From Geothrix paludis (lineage in GTDB: Bacteria; Acidobacteriota; Holophagae; Holophagales; Holophagaceae): a DNA stretch of 64,000 nt. The notes under the pieces were generated by a model. It was given only the letters and a program-made list of their open reading frames with translations. It was not told the DNA's origin and did no database searches. Positions within the stretch are counted from its first letter, which is position 1. Each line of letters opens with the position of its first letter. The position numbers were made by a program, and so were the translations under genes. The stretch lies in assembly GCF_022808815.1 (NCBI RefSeq), contig NZ_JAKZLC010000001.1:992001-1056000 (forward strand), in the 5' to 3' direction. Positions 1-7,250 of the stretch are shown piece after piece.

Positions 1-1
1 G

Positions 2-163
2 AACATGCTCCGCGTCCACGACGCCGGCGCCATCGTGATGCCCCTCATGCCCAGCTTCTACACCGCCCCCAAGGCCCTCGACGACCTCTACGACACCTTC
101 GCCACCCGTGTGCTGGACCAGCTGGGACTGCGGGAAAGCGATTCCCGCCGGTGGAAGGAATGA
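2..163 (+). CDS. ubiX: UbiX/Pad1-like flavin prenyltransferase, C-terminal fragment (5' end outside window)
   Basis: Only the last 53 codons are present; the gene enters from the left edge. The visible tail (MLRVHDAGAIVMPLMPSFY, then DLYDTFATRVLDQLGL) matches the conserved C-terminal end of UbiX/Pad1 flavin prenyltransferases. These enzymes attach a dimethylallyl group to FMN to make the prenylated FMN used by UbiD-type decarboxylases. The TGA overlaps the next start in an ATGA arrangement, suggesting co-transcription with the sugar kinase. The family call rests on a short tail, so the catalytic N-terminal part cannot be judged; a related flavoprotein decarboxylase is a less likely alternative. 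Confidence 0.75.
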   Translation, partial: NMLRVHDAGAIVMPLMPSFYTAPKALDDLYDTFATRVLDQLGLRESDSRRWKE

Positions 164-1056
164 TCCCCCCGGAGGTCGTCGTCGTCGGGTGCGCGGGCCT
201 CGACACCAACGTGTACCTTCCGCCGGAAGGCATCGACTGGACCGTGGAGGGGAACTTCACGGAGAACCTGGACTGCGTGGGCCAGGCCGGGGGCTATGCC
301 AGCCTGGGCTACGCGGCCCTGGGGCGGCGCGTGGGCTTCATCGGCCATGTGGGCGAGGACGCCGCGGGCGGGGCCGTCCGTCAGCGGCTCGCGGATGCCG
401 GCGTCGACCTGCGTGGCCTGGGCGTGGATCCGACGGGCACCGCCCGGAGCGTGAACCTGATGTATCCCGATGGCCGGCGGAAGAACTTCTACGACGGGAA
501 GGGGCGCACCGGCCTCGATCTGGACTTGCCGCTCTGCCGCGAGGTGATGTCCGGGGCCCGGCTGGCGCACCTGAACATCCCGGACTGGGCTCGCCGCCTG
601 CTGCCGATGGCGAAGGAACTGGGCCTCACCGTGGCCTGCGACCTCCAGGATGTCCTCGACCCGGCGGATTCCTATCGGCGCGACTTCATCGAGCAGGCGG
701 ACATCCTCTTCTTCTCCGCCGCCAATCACGGGGATCCCTCCACGCTCATCCGGGCCTTCCTGGCGGGTCATCCGGACCGCATCGTGGTGTCGGGCATGGG
801 CGCGCAGGGCTGCGCCCTGGGTACCCGCGGCGGCATCGCCTTCTTCCCGCCCGTGGCCAACGAGCGGCCCGTGGTGGACACCAACGGCGCCGGCGACGCC
901 CTCGCCGTCGGGTTCCTCACCAGCTACGTGCTGGAAGGGCGATCGCTGGAGGCGTCCATCCGGCGGGGTCAGATCGCCGCCCGCCACACCTGCACCCTGC
1001 GGGGAACCTCCTCCGGCCTCATCACGGCCCGGGAGTTGGACGCCCGGTCCCGCTGA
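160..1056 (+). CDS. PfkB-family carbohydrate kinase (ribokinase-like)
   Basis: 298 residues, the usual size for PfkB/ribokinase kinases, which phosphorylate a sugar or nucleoside with ATP. The C-terminal signature DTNGAGDALAVGF (about residues 246-258) carries the catalytic Asp of the GAGD anion hole. An N-terminal Gly-rich strand (VVVVGCAGLDTNVYLP) and GQAGGYASLGYAALG match the family's substrate-binding lobe. I chose ATG at 160, which overlaps the upstream TGA and follows GGAAGGA; an in-frame GTG at 151 is possible. The substrate cannot be read from the sequence. The neighbour is a UbiX-like gene, which gives no hint of the sugar. Confidence 0.88.
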   Translation: MIPPEVVVVGCAGLDTNVYLPPEGIDWTVEGNFTENLDCVGQAGGYASLGYAALGRRVGFIGHVGEDAAGGAVRQRLADAGVDLRGLGVDPTGTARSVNLMYPDGRRKNFYDGKGRTGLDLDLPLCREVMSGARLAHLNIPDWARRLLPMAKELGLTVACDLQDVLDPADSYRRDFIEQADILFFSAANHGDPSTLIRAFLAGHPDRIVVSGMGAQGCALGTRGGIAFFPPVANERPVVDTNGAGDALAVGFLTSYVLEGRSLEASIRRGQIAARHTCTLRGTSSGLITARELDARSR

Positions 1057-1065
1057 GGCCCGGAA

Positions 1066-1995
1066 TCAGCCTGCGCTCTCCATCAGCGCGGCCTCAGCGC
1101 GCTGGGCCCGGCGGGTGCTCCAGAAGGCCCAGAGCGCGCCCAGGGCGCCGGTGACGGCTCCCACGAAGGCGAGCAGCGCCATGCTTCCGGCGGAGAAGAA
1201 GCCCAGGCGGGCCAGGTCCACCAGGAGCGGCGAGAGGCCGCCCATGCCCCGGGAGACGGGCAGCCACAGGCCGAACAGGCCCAGCAAGGCCAGGATGCTG
1301 CCCCCGAAGCCCAGGGCCGCGCCTTCCAGCACCAGGGGCGTGCGGATGAAGCTCTCGGAGGCCCCCACCAGGCGCATGATGCTGATCTCCTCCTCCCGGG
1401 CCAGGATGCTCATGCGGATGACGTTCCCCGTGGCGAAGCCCGCGGCCACCAGGAGGAGCACGCCCAGGCTGGCCAGGGCCGAGCGCAGCATCCGGGCCAT
1501 GCGCTGGATCTGCTCCAGCCGTTCCTGGTCCGCCAGCACATCGCCCACGCCCGGAAGGTTCCGGAGGCTCGCGGCCACCTCCACCGCCTTGGCGCCTTCG
1601 GCGAGGTCCTGGCGGAGGCTCAGCTCCAGGCTCTCCGGAAGGGCGTCCTGGCCGGCGCTCTCCAGCAGCAGGCCCGCTTCGCGCGTGGCCGACTGGAAGC
1701 GCTTGCGGTTCTCCACGGCGGTCACCCGGCGCACCTCCCGGAAGCGCGGATCCCGCCGGAGACGGGCCTCGGCCTCATCGAGGGTCTTGCCATCGGCGGC
1801 GTAGACCACCACCTTGGCCATGTCCTCCAGGCGCCCCACGAAGCGGTCGAGGCTCTCCACCAGGAGCAGGCCGCCGCCCGCCAGGAGGAGGCCCGACGCC
1901 AGGGTGAGCACGGCGAGGAAGTACTGGCCTCGGTGCCGGAAGAGGTCCCGCAGCACATCCTGGAGCAGCAATCCCAGGAGGCGGAGGGCGGTCAC
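1066..1995 (-). CDS. ftsX: FtsX-like ABC transporter permease (cell division protein FtsX family)
   Basis: 309 residues with the FtsX layout: a cytoplasmic N-terminus, TM1 at about residues 26-46, a periplasmic domain of roughly 120 residues, then three TM segments at the C-terminal end (FtsX/MacB permease domain). In the family, FtsX pairs with the ATPase FtsE and activates cell-wall hydrolases at the septum. I chose GTG at 1995 because it overlaps the TGA of the upstream lipoprotein gene (GTGA); a longer reading frame would run into that gene. No ftsE lies beside it, which is unusual. Family assignment is firm, exact role is inferred. Confidence 0.85.
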   Translation of the reverse strand: MTALRLLGLLLQDVLRDLFRHRGQYFLAVLTLASGLLLAGGGLLLVESLDRFVGRLEDMAKVVVYAADGKTLDEAEARLRRDPRFREVRRVTAVENRKRFQSATREAGLLLESAGQDALPESLELSLRQDLAEGAKAVEVAASLRNLPGVGDVLADQERLEQIQRMARMLRSALASLGVLLLVAAGFATGNVIRMSILAREEEISIMRLVGASESFIRTPLVLEGAALGFGGSILALLGLFGLWLPVSRGMGGLSPLLVDLARLGFFSAGSMALLAFVGAVTGALGALWAFWSTRRAQRAEAALMESAG

Positions 1996-3077
1996 GAGGC
2001 GTTCCCATCCACCGCCACGCCCTTGAAGAGGGCCGTGGTGGGCGAGGCTACGATGGTCTTGGCCGCGGTGCCGCCCATGGGCGACTTCCACAGGTCGATG
2101 GTGGCGAAGGCGGTGGAGCCGTTCCCGCGCAGGCCCACCAGCCAGTCCTTGGTGCCCGCGTGGGCGATGACGCGCAGGTTGGGCTGGTCCGTGGCGCTGC
2201 CCAGGGTCGCCGTCGGGGCCTGATCATAGGCCTGGCCGAACATCCCGGTGGTGAACACCAGGATCGGCGCCGTGGAAGCGCCGGCATCGGTGTTGTGGCG
2301 GGCCACGAAGAGGTAGCCGTTACCCGAGTCCAGGGCGAGGGCGCCGTACTGGCCGAGGAGCGTCGAGGGACCGATGATCGTGTTGGCGCTGACGAACCCC
2401 GAAGCGGTCCCCTTCCGGAGGCGGGGCCCCGTGTAGGTCGTCACGGTGCCCACGGTGTCGCCCGAGAGCATGAAGGCGTAGACCGAACCCGAGGCGGAGG
2501 CGACCCCGGTGCCGCCGGTGTCCCCGCTGGCCATCAGCGCCTGGAGCGTGATCGTGGCGCTCTGGGGCTGGGTGCTGGCGTTGCTGACGGCCCAGATCTG
2601 GGTGCCGCTGGTGCCGTTCTCGGTGATGTAGAGGGTGTCGGTCTGGGGGTCCAGGCTGGCCTGCCCGAACGTCGAGCTGGAGAGCCGACCCGTGCTGGAC
2701 AGGCTGAAGGAGACCACGTCGGAGCTGGCCACGTCGCCGCTCTGCGTCCGGATGTTGCTCACGCGCACGATGGTACCGGTGTCCGAGACCAGGTAGAGAT
2801 AGCCGTTCTGCCGGTCGAAGCAGAGGCCGCCCCAGGCCAGGCTGCCGATCTTGGTGCTGAACACCGAGGAGGTGATCGTCTTGGTGGGGGCCACCGAGGT
2901 GGCGGTGCTGTCGTACAGGGCGCTCAAGTCGCTCCAGACGAACACCGAACTCGTGGTGCTGTCGTAGGCGTACAGGGCCACGCCCGTGGTCCCGCCCGAA
3001 CTGCCATCGGGTTCCTTGCACCCCATGGCCACCAGCGAGAGGACTGCCGCAAGGCCTGCGAGAAGACGTCGGATCAT
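1992..3077 (-). CDS. Lipoprotein with predicted beta-propeller-like repeats, function unknown
   Basis: 361 residues. The N-terminus MIRRLLAGLAAVLSLVAMGC is a lipoprotein signal peptide with a somewhat degenerate lipobox (AMGC), predicting lipid attachment at Cys20. The mature protein is rich in Ser, Thr and Gly, with repeated short strands such as NGYLYLVSDTG, DTLYITENGTSGTQIW and NGYLFVARH. These suggest a beta-propeller with blade-like repeats, similar in feel to surface NHL or 6-bladed proteins; I do not recognise a named family. It overlaps ftsX by 4 bases and is probably co-transcribed with it. Its first codons lie inside a near-duplicated segment (see repeat entries), so its upstream region has been rearranged. 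Confidence 0.75.
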   Translation of the reverse strand: MIRRLLAGLAAVLSLVAMGCKEPDGSSGGTTGVALYAYDSTTSSVFVWSDLSALYDSTATSVAPTKTITSSVFSTKIGSLAWGGLCFDRQNGYLYLVSDTGTIVRVSNIRTQSGDVASSDVVSFSLSSTGRLSSSTFGQASLDPQTDTLYITENGTSGTQIWAVSNASTQPQSATITLQALMASGDTGGTGVASASGSVYAFMLSGDTVGTVTTYTGPRLRKGTASGFVSANTIIGPSTLLGQYGALALDSGNGYLFVARHNTDAGASTAPILVFTTGMFGQAYDQAPTATLGSATDQPNLRVIAHAGTKDWLVGLRGNGSTAFATIDLWKSPMGGTAAKTIVASPTTALFKGVAVDGNAS

Positions 3078-3145
3078 GGAAACCGCCTACGTGGTGGCGA
3101 GGGGCGCCTTGAGATGGATGCCCAGGGCGCGCGCGATGTTCCCGG
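3071..3145. repeat. Imperfect direct repeat, copy A
   Basis: About 75 bases resembling copy B at 3173-3248 at roughly 80% by eye, with a one-base indel. It begins with GGATCATG and continues through the stop codon and last codons of a DUF4388-type C-terminus read on the minus strand. It contains the ATG of the lipoprotein gene. Copy starts are 102 bases apart. Confidence 0.8.
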
Positions 3146-3179
3146 TGCCGGACACCGGTGCGGGTAGAGGTCGGATCAT
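3087..3179 (-). pseudogene. Vestigial chimeric fragment: duplicated start plus decayed DUF4388 C-terminus
   Basis: On the minus strand an ATG at 3179 opens a 30-codon frame. It begins MIRPLPAP, like the MIRR start of the lipoprotein, and ends NIARALGIHLKAPLATT before TAG. That tail aligns in register with the true end of the DUF4388 protein (DMVRTLNTHLKALFATK then TAG). I read it as a leftover of an unequal tandem duplication that joined the start of the downstream gene to the end of the upstream one. Whether the 30-residue peptide is made is unknown. Confidence 0.55.
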
Positions 3180-3248
3180 GGGAGACCGCCTACTTGGTGG
3201 CGAAGAGCGCCTTGAGGTGGGTGTTCAGGGTGCGCACCATGTCGGCAT
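3173..3248. repeat. Imperfect direct repeat, copy B (3' end of DUF4388 gene)
   Basis: Intact partner of copy A (3071-3145). It covers the last codons and stop of the DUF4388 gene and the GGATCATG motif just beyond. The two copies share the codon register and the stop codon position apart from one indel beyond the stop. Confidence 0.8.
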
Positions 3249-4239
3249 CGCAGCCCGCATCCACGGCTCCGCGGCTGATGGCCAGGGCGAGGTTCTTCAC
3301 CGCCTCCGGGCCGTCGCCGGAGATGATCTGCTGGGTGGCCTTGGCCTGGTAGCGGTGCACCATCTCGTGCTGGGCTTCGGGAAGCACCATCTTCGCCGCC
3401 TGGGCGATGCGCTGGGTGAAATTCATCAGCTTCACCATGCGCTGGGGATCGTCCGCCGGCGCGGGCTTGGCCGGGGCGGGAGCCGGCGTTCCGGCGACCC
3501 CTCCGCCCACGGTCTCCGGGAACGGCTCGGCGTTCTCCGGGAACCCTGCGGCGACGGGAGGAGGAGGAATGGACAGCCCGGCGGCATCCGCCTCCCGGAT
3601 GTCCGGAAGGGCTTGGGACGATCCGGGCGGGGGCCCAGGCTGAGGGGCGGCCTGGGGAGCGGCGGGAACATCGATCTTGGGGGGTTTGCCCGACCGGATG
3701 CCCTTCAGCGTCACGTGGCCGGCCATCACCAGGCCATAGAGATCCTTGGCGATGGTGAGCACGGGCTTCTGCATGGCCTCGGCCACCTCGGCGACGCTGT
3801 AGTACCCGGTGGAGAGCGCCAGGACCCGCGCCTCCCGGGCGTTCACGCCGTGGGGCGTCTCCCCGGGGAGCAGGGTGGAGGCGGGGTAGAGGTCCACCGA
3901 AGGGACCTTCTGGCTGATGACGCGCCATTCGTCCATGCGCCGACCCAACTCCATGAGAATGGAGGCGTTGGGTTTGGTGATGGTGGCCGGGACATCGGGC
4001 ACCAGCTCCTCGAACCGGTAGGTGCCGTCGAGCCACAGGGCCACTTCCATGAGGGCCTCGAAGCCTTCCCCGGCGTGGGTCACGGCGTGGATGATCCGCC
4101 CATCCTTGAGGTAGATGCGGGCGCGGGAGGCCTCCTGCTGCACGTGGAAGCACCCCGACTTCCCGCCCTGGCTCACGAGCTGGATGATGTCGGGCAGCGG
4201 CGCCTCACGCATGGAGCCTTGGATCACACCCTGGGACAT
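3190..4239 (-). CDS. DUF4388 (PatA N-terminal type) domain protein
   Basis: 349 residues. The N-terminal ~105 residues (SQGVIQGSMREAPLPDIIQL... GCFHVQ... ARIYLKDGRIIHAVTH... EALMEVALWLDGTYRFE) match DUF4388. That domain is common in Acidobacteria, Myxococci and Deltaproteobacteria, often joined to response-regulator or PilZ domains and linked to gliding and polarity. A middle section (about 150-215) looks like a winged-helix segment, followed by a Pro/Ala-rich linker (about 225-275) and a helical C-terminal region. ATG 4239 follows GAGAGGA. It is the first gene of the minus-strand run with the lipoprotein and ftsX. Its 3' end is partly duplicated downstream. Precise function unknown. Confidence 0.82.
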   Translation of the reverse strand: MSQGVIQGSMREAPLPDIIQLVSQGGKSGCFHVQQEASRARIYLKDGRIIHAVTHAGEGFEALMEVALWLDGTYRFEELVPDVPATITKPNASILMELGRRMDEWRVISQKVPSVDLYPASTLLPGETPHGVNAREARVLALSTGYYSVAEVAEAMQKPVLTIAKDLYGLVMAGHVTLKGIRSGKPPKIDVPAAPQAAPQPGPPPGSSQALPDIREADAAGLSIPPPPVAAGFPENAEPFPETVGGGVAGTPAPAPAKPAPADDPQRMVKLMNFTQRIAQAAKMVLPEAQHEMVHRYQAKATQQIISGDGPEAVKNLALAISRGAVDAGCDADMVRTLNTHLKALFATK

Positions 4240-4342
4240 GGGTCGTTCCTCTCGGGAAAATGAAGGCCTACAGAAGATGGTCAACCTTACCATGGAGTGC
4301 GCCCTTCCCCCCCGGGTCCTCCTGAGCGATCCTGATGGGTCT

Positions 4343-5443
4343 ATGAGCACCCGCCCCGACTCCCCCTTCGCCTCCATCGAGGAAGCCATCGACACCATCC
4401 GGCAGGGCCGCATGGTCGTGGTGGTCGATGACGAGGACCGGGAGAACGAGGGCGACCTCACCCTGGCCGCCGAGCATGTCACCCCGGAAGCCATCGCCTT
4501 CATGGCCACCCATGGGCGCGGCCTCATCTGCGCGGCCCTGGAAGGGCCGGTGCTGGACCGCCTCCAGATCCCCCTCATGGTCCGGGACAACACCAGCCCC
4601 TTCGAGACGGCCTTCTGCATCTCCGTGGAAGCCCGGGAAGGCACCACCACCGGCATCAGCGCCCAGGACCGGTCCCGCACCATCCAGGCCCTCATCGCTC
4701 CGGACGCCAAGCCCCAGCACTTCGTGAAGCCCGGCCACGTGTTCCCCCTGCGGGCCCGGCCCGGCGGGGTGCTCACGCGCACGGGCCAGACCGAGGCCAG
4801 CGTGGACCTGGCGCGCCTGGCGGGCCTGCATCCCAGCGGCGTCATCTGCGAGATCATGAAGGACGACGGCACCATGGCCCGGGTGCCGGACCTGGTTCCC
4901 TTCTGCAAACAGCACGGCCTGCCGCTGGTGACCGTGGCGGACCTGGTGGCCTATCGCCTTCGCCAGGAGCCCCTGGTGACGCACCTGGGAGCCCGCGACA
5001 TGGCGAGCCAGTGGGGGGCCCTCAAGGTCCACAGCTTCCGGAGCCTGCTGGATGGCGGCAGCCACCTGGCCTTTGTGCTGGGCGACCTGGGGGGCGACCC
5101 GCCCCTGGTGCGGGTGCACGTGGAGACGCTGCCCGACGACCTGCACGGCTTCGAGACCGGCCTCTTCCAGCGGGCCATGGCCGCCCTGGCAAAGGAAGGC
5201 CGCGGCGCCATGGTCTACCTGCGCCGCCATGCCCACACCCCGGGAGTGGCCGAGGAGGGCCACGCCCAGCTCCAGGCCATGAACGACCGGGATTTCGGTG
5301 TGGGCGCGCAGATCCTGCGCCAGCTGGGGGTTGGAAAAATGCGCCTGCTCAGCCGGCATGAAACCAAGTACATTGGACTCCGTGGCTTCGGCCTCGACAT
5401 CTGTGCCCACGTGCCCCTGGAACCTTCCTCGGATCCCCGGTGA
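4343..5443 (+). CDS. ribB: 3,4-dihydroxy-2-butanone 4-phosphate synthase fused to a degenerate GTP cyclohydrolase II domain
   Basis: 366 residues. The N-terminal ~205 residues are a RibB domain, which makes the four-carbon riboflavin precursor from ribulose 5-phosphate: VVVDDEDRENEGDLTLAAE, AREGTTTGISAQDR, EIMKDDGTMARVPDL. The C-terminal ~155 residues follow the GTP cyclohydrolase II fold (PLVRVHVETL, MNDRDFGVGAQILRQLGV, ICAHVPL). They lack the zinc cysteines: the positions of E. coli RibA Cys54, Cys65 and Cys67 are non-Cys, so GTP cyclohydrolase activity is unlikely. In RibB the metal-binding His of GHTEA is Gln here (TGQTEASVDL). ATG 4343 places the start where other RibB proteins begin; an upstream in-frame ATG at 4277 is less likely. 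The stop overlaps the next gene (GTGA). No FMN riboswitch is visible upstream. Confidence 0.85.
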   Translation: MSTRPDSPFASIEEAIDTIRQGRMVVVVDDEDRENEGDLTLAAEHVTPEAIAFMATHGRGLICAALEGPVLDRLQIPLMVRDNTSPFETAFCISVEAREGTTTGISAQDRSRTIQALIAPDAKPQHFVKPGHVFPLRARPGGVLTRTGQTEASVDLARLAGLHPSGVICEIMKDDGTMARVPDLVPFCKQHGLPLVTVADLVAYRLRQEPLVTHLGARDMASQWGALKVHSFRSLLDGGSHLAFVLGDLGGDPPLVRVHVETLPDDLHGFETGLFQRAMAALAKEGRGAMVYLRRHAHTPGVAEEGHAQLQAMNDRDFGVGAQILRQLGVGKMRLLSRHETKYIGLRGFGLDICAHVPLEPSSDPR

Positions 5444-5934
5444 TCGACGCCCGCTTCCTGACCCAGTCGCCCCTGTTCAGGAACCTGGACGAGGTCGAGC
5501 GCGCCCAGATCCTGATCATCGGCCAGAAGCGCCTGGTCGAGGCCGGCGAGGTGATCTTCCGGGAAGGCGATGCCGGCGACGGCCTCTTCATCGTGCTGAA
5601 GGGCTCGGTGCGGATCTCCAAACGCGGCGCCACGGGCGAAGAGGCCCTCGCGGTCCTGGCGCCCCCCGCCTACTTCGGCGAAATGGCCCTCATCGACCTG
5701 GCCTCTCGGGCGGCGGACGCCATCGCCAACGAGCCTTCCGAGCTGTTCTTCATCCCCCTGCAGGATCTCCGGTCCATCATCGAAACCCAGCACAAGATCG
5801 CGCTCAAGATCCTCTATGCCCTCTGCGAAGTGCTCGCGCAGCGCCTGCGGGAAACCAACGACCGCTACATGAGCATCTTCACCATCGCCCAGTGGGGCGG
5901 CGCCAATCCCGGCGGCCCCATTCCCGTACCCTGA
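5440..5934 (+). CDS. Single-domain cyclic nucleotide-binding protein
   Basis: 164 residues made of one Crp-type cNMP-binding beta-barrel (VEAGEVIFREGDAGDGLFIVL, then the cassette FGEMALIDLASRAADA) followed by a C-terminal helix. There is no helix-turn-helix, so it is not a DNA-binding Crp. It may sense a nucleotide and act on a partner, or the domain may be purely structural. GTG 5440 overlaps the ribB stop, so the two are translationally coupled. Thioredoxin follows 17 bases later, so the three may form one operon. Ligand and partner are unknown. Confidence 0.85.
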   Translation: MIDARFLTQSPLFRNLDEVERAQILIIGQKRLVEAGEVIFREGDAGDGLFIVLKGSVRISKRGATGEEALAVLAPPAYFGEMALIDLASRAADAIANEPSELFFIPLQDLRSIIETQHKIALKILYALCEVLAQRLRETNDRYMSIFTIAQWGGANPGGPIPVP

Positions 5935-5951
5935 ACTTGAAAGGAGTTCCC

Positions 5952-6272
5952 ATGTCCGACCTCGTCGCACACATCACCGACGCCGAGTTTCCCCAGGCCG
6001 TCGCCCAGGGCGTCACCCTCGTGGATTTCTGGGCCCCCTGGTGCGGCCCCTGCAAGATGATCGCCCCCGTCCTGGACGAGCTGGCCGCCGAGATGAAGGG
6101 CCAGGCCAAGTTCGTGAAGATGAACGTGGACGAGAACCCTCAGGTCGCCGGCCAGTTCGGCATCATGAGCATCCCCACGCTCATCGTGTTCAAGGACGGC
6201 AAGCCCGTGAACAAGCTCATCGGCGGCCAGCCCAAGCCCCAGCTCAAGGCGTTCGTGGAGAGTGCGTTCTAA
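5952..6272 (+). CDS. trxA: Thioredoxin
   Basis: 106 residues, typical thioredoxin size. The redox motif WCGPC is at residues 30-34 (cysteines 31 and 34), preceded by VTLVDFWAP and followed by the cis-proline segment MSIPTLIVFKDG. It reduces protein disulfides in the cytoplasm with electrons from thioredoxin reductase; no reductase gene is in the window. The ATG at 5952 follows a strong AAGGAG. It is the last gene of the plus-strand run and is followed by an intrinsic terminator. Confidence 0.97.
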   Translation: MSDLVAHITDAEFPQAVAQGVTLVDFWAPWCGPCKMIAPVLDELAAEMKGQAKFVKMNVDENPQVAGQFGIMSIPTLIVFKDGKPVNKLIGGQPKPQLKAFVESAF

Positions 6273-6289
6273 ACCAGCGCCGTTCCCTG

Positions 6290-6319
6290 CGAAAAACGCG
6301 GCTTCGGCCGCGTTTTTCG
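6290..6319. terminator. Bidirectional intrinsic terminator
   Basis: A perfect 13-bp stem (6290-6302 with 6307-6319) closes a TTCG tetraloop. The arms begin with CGAAAAA and end with TTTTTCG, giving a T-run on each strand. It sits between the convergent ends of trxA and the response-regulator gene and should serve both. Confidence 0.93.
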
Positions 6320-6324
6320 TATGG

Positions 6325-7236
6325 CTACTTCCTGCGCAGTACCAACCTCACCTGGTTCCCCTTCTCGTTGAAGTGGACTTCATCCATCACGAGGAGGATG
6401 AGGGGCAGGCCGCGCCCACAGTGGGAAGCCATCTCCGAATCGGGCGGAGGCGGGGAGAGCCGGCCGGCGTCGAAGCCGCGGCCTTCGTCGCTGATCTCCA
6501 CCTCGAACCGCTCCGTGTCCATGGCCAGGCGGACTTCGATCAGCCGCCCCGCGTATTCGGGATCCGCCATGCGCTTGGCGCGGAGCGCCGCGTAGGCATC
6601 CTCCTTGGCGAAGAGATCCCCCTTCAGCCGCGAGTCCAGGTCGAGGTTGCCGTGATCCAGGGCGTTCACCAGGGCCTCGTGCATGGCCATGGCGATGACG
6701 TCGATGTTGCCGGCGGAGGCGAACCCCATGGGCACCAGCCGGTCCGTGAGGTGGTGCGTGAGGCTCGGGATGTCCAGCTCGTCCGAGCGAAACAGGAAAT
6801 GCCGCCGCTCGTTCACCAGCCCGCGCAGGCCGTCGTCCGCCTTGCGGAGGTCCCGGTGCAGATCCACCAGGTGGAACACGCTGTGCACCAGGTCCTTCAT
6901 GGCGATGGGCTTCATGAACAGGTTGGAGGCGCCCAGCCGCATGGCCTGGATGGCGTAGTCCACCGAGGCCTGGCCGGTCATGAGCACCACGGGCAGGTGG
7001 GGATGCGACGCCTTCACCTTGTGGACCACCTCGAACCCGTCCATGCCCTCCATGTTGATGTCGCTGATGACCAGGTCGAAGGGCGGGGCCTTGGGATTCT
7101 GGAGGAGCTCCAGGGCCTGGGCGGCGTCCGGGTAGCCGTGGACCTCCATGCCGTAGTGGGCCAGGGCGGACTGGACCATCTCGAGCACCGAGGGGTCGTC
7201 ATCGATCAGGAGGATGTGCGTCCCACGGCGAGTCAT
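6325..7236 (-). CDS. Response regulator receiver fused to a serine-kinase-type (RsbW-like) ATPase domain
   Basis: 303 residues. Residues 1-125 form a CheY-like receiver with acidic pocket (IDDDPS), phospho-acceptor Asp59 (VISDINMEGMDGFE) and the conserved Lys-Pro (FMKPIAM). Residues about 165-303 form a GHKL ATPase with N-box MHEALVNALDHGN, G1 box ISDEGRGFD and a late Gly-rich stretch (GRGLPLILLVMDEV), as in anti-sigma-factor kinases of the RsbW/SpoIIAB type. There is no histidine phosphoacceptor domain, so it is not a classical sensor kinase. The likely role is a phospho-switched anti-sigma or partner-switching factor; no sigma factor or STAS partner is adjacent. ATG 7236 follows a GGAG motif. 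Confidence 0.87.
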   Translation of the reverse strand: MTRRGTHILLIDDDPSVLEMVQSALAHYGMEVHGYPDAAQALELLQNPKAPPFDLVISDINMEGMDGFEVVHKVKASHPHLPVVLMTGQASVDYAIQAMRLGASNLFMKPIAMKDLVHSVFHLVDLHRDLRKADDGLRGLVNERRHFLFRSDELDIPSLTHHLTDRLVPMGFASAGNIDVIAMAMHEALVNALDHGNLDLDSRLKGDLFAKEDAYAALRAKRMADPEYAGRLIEVRLAMDTERFEVEISDEGRGFDAGRLSPPPPDSEMASHCGRGLPLILLVMDEVHFNEKGNQVRLVLRRK

Positions 7237-7250
7237 GGCGGCTCCACGCT

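Noticed and set aside
4240-4342. Possible FMN riboswitch before ribB
   Set aside because: The conserved FMN riboswitch core words are absent.
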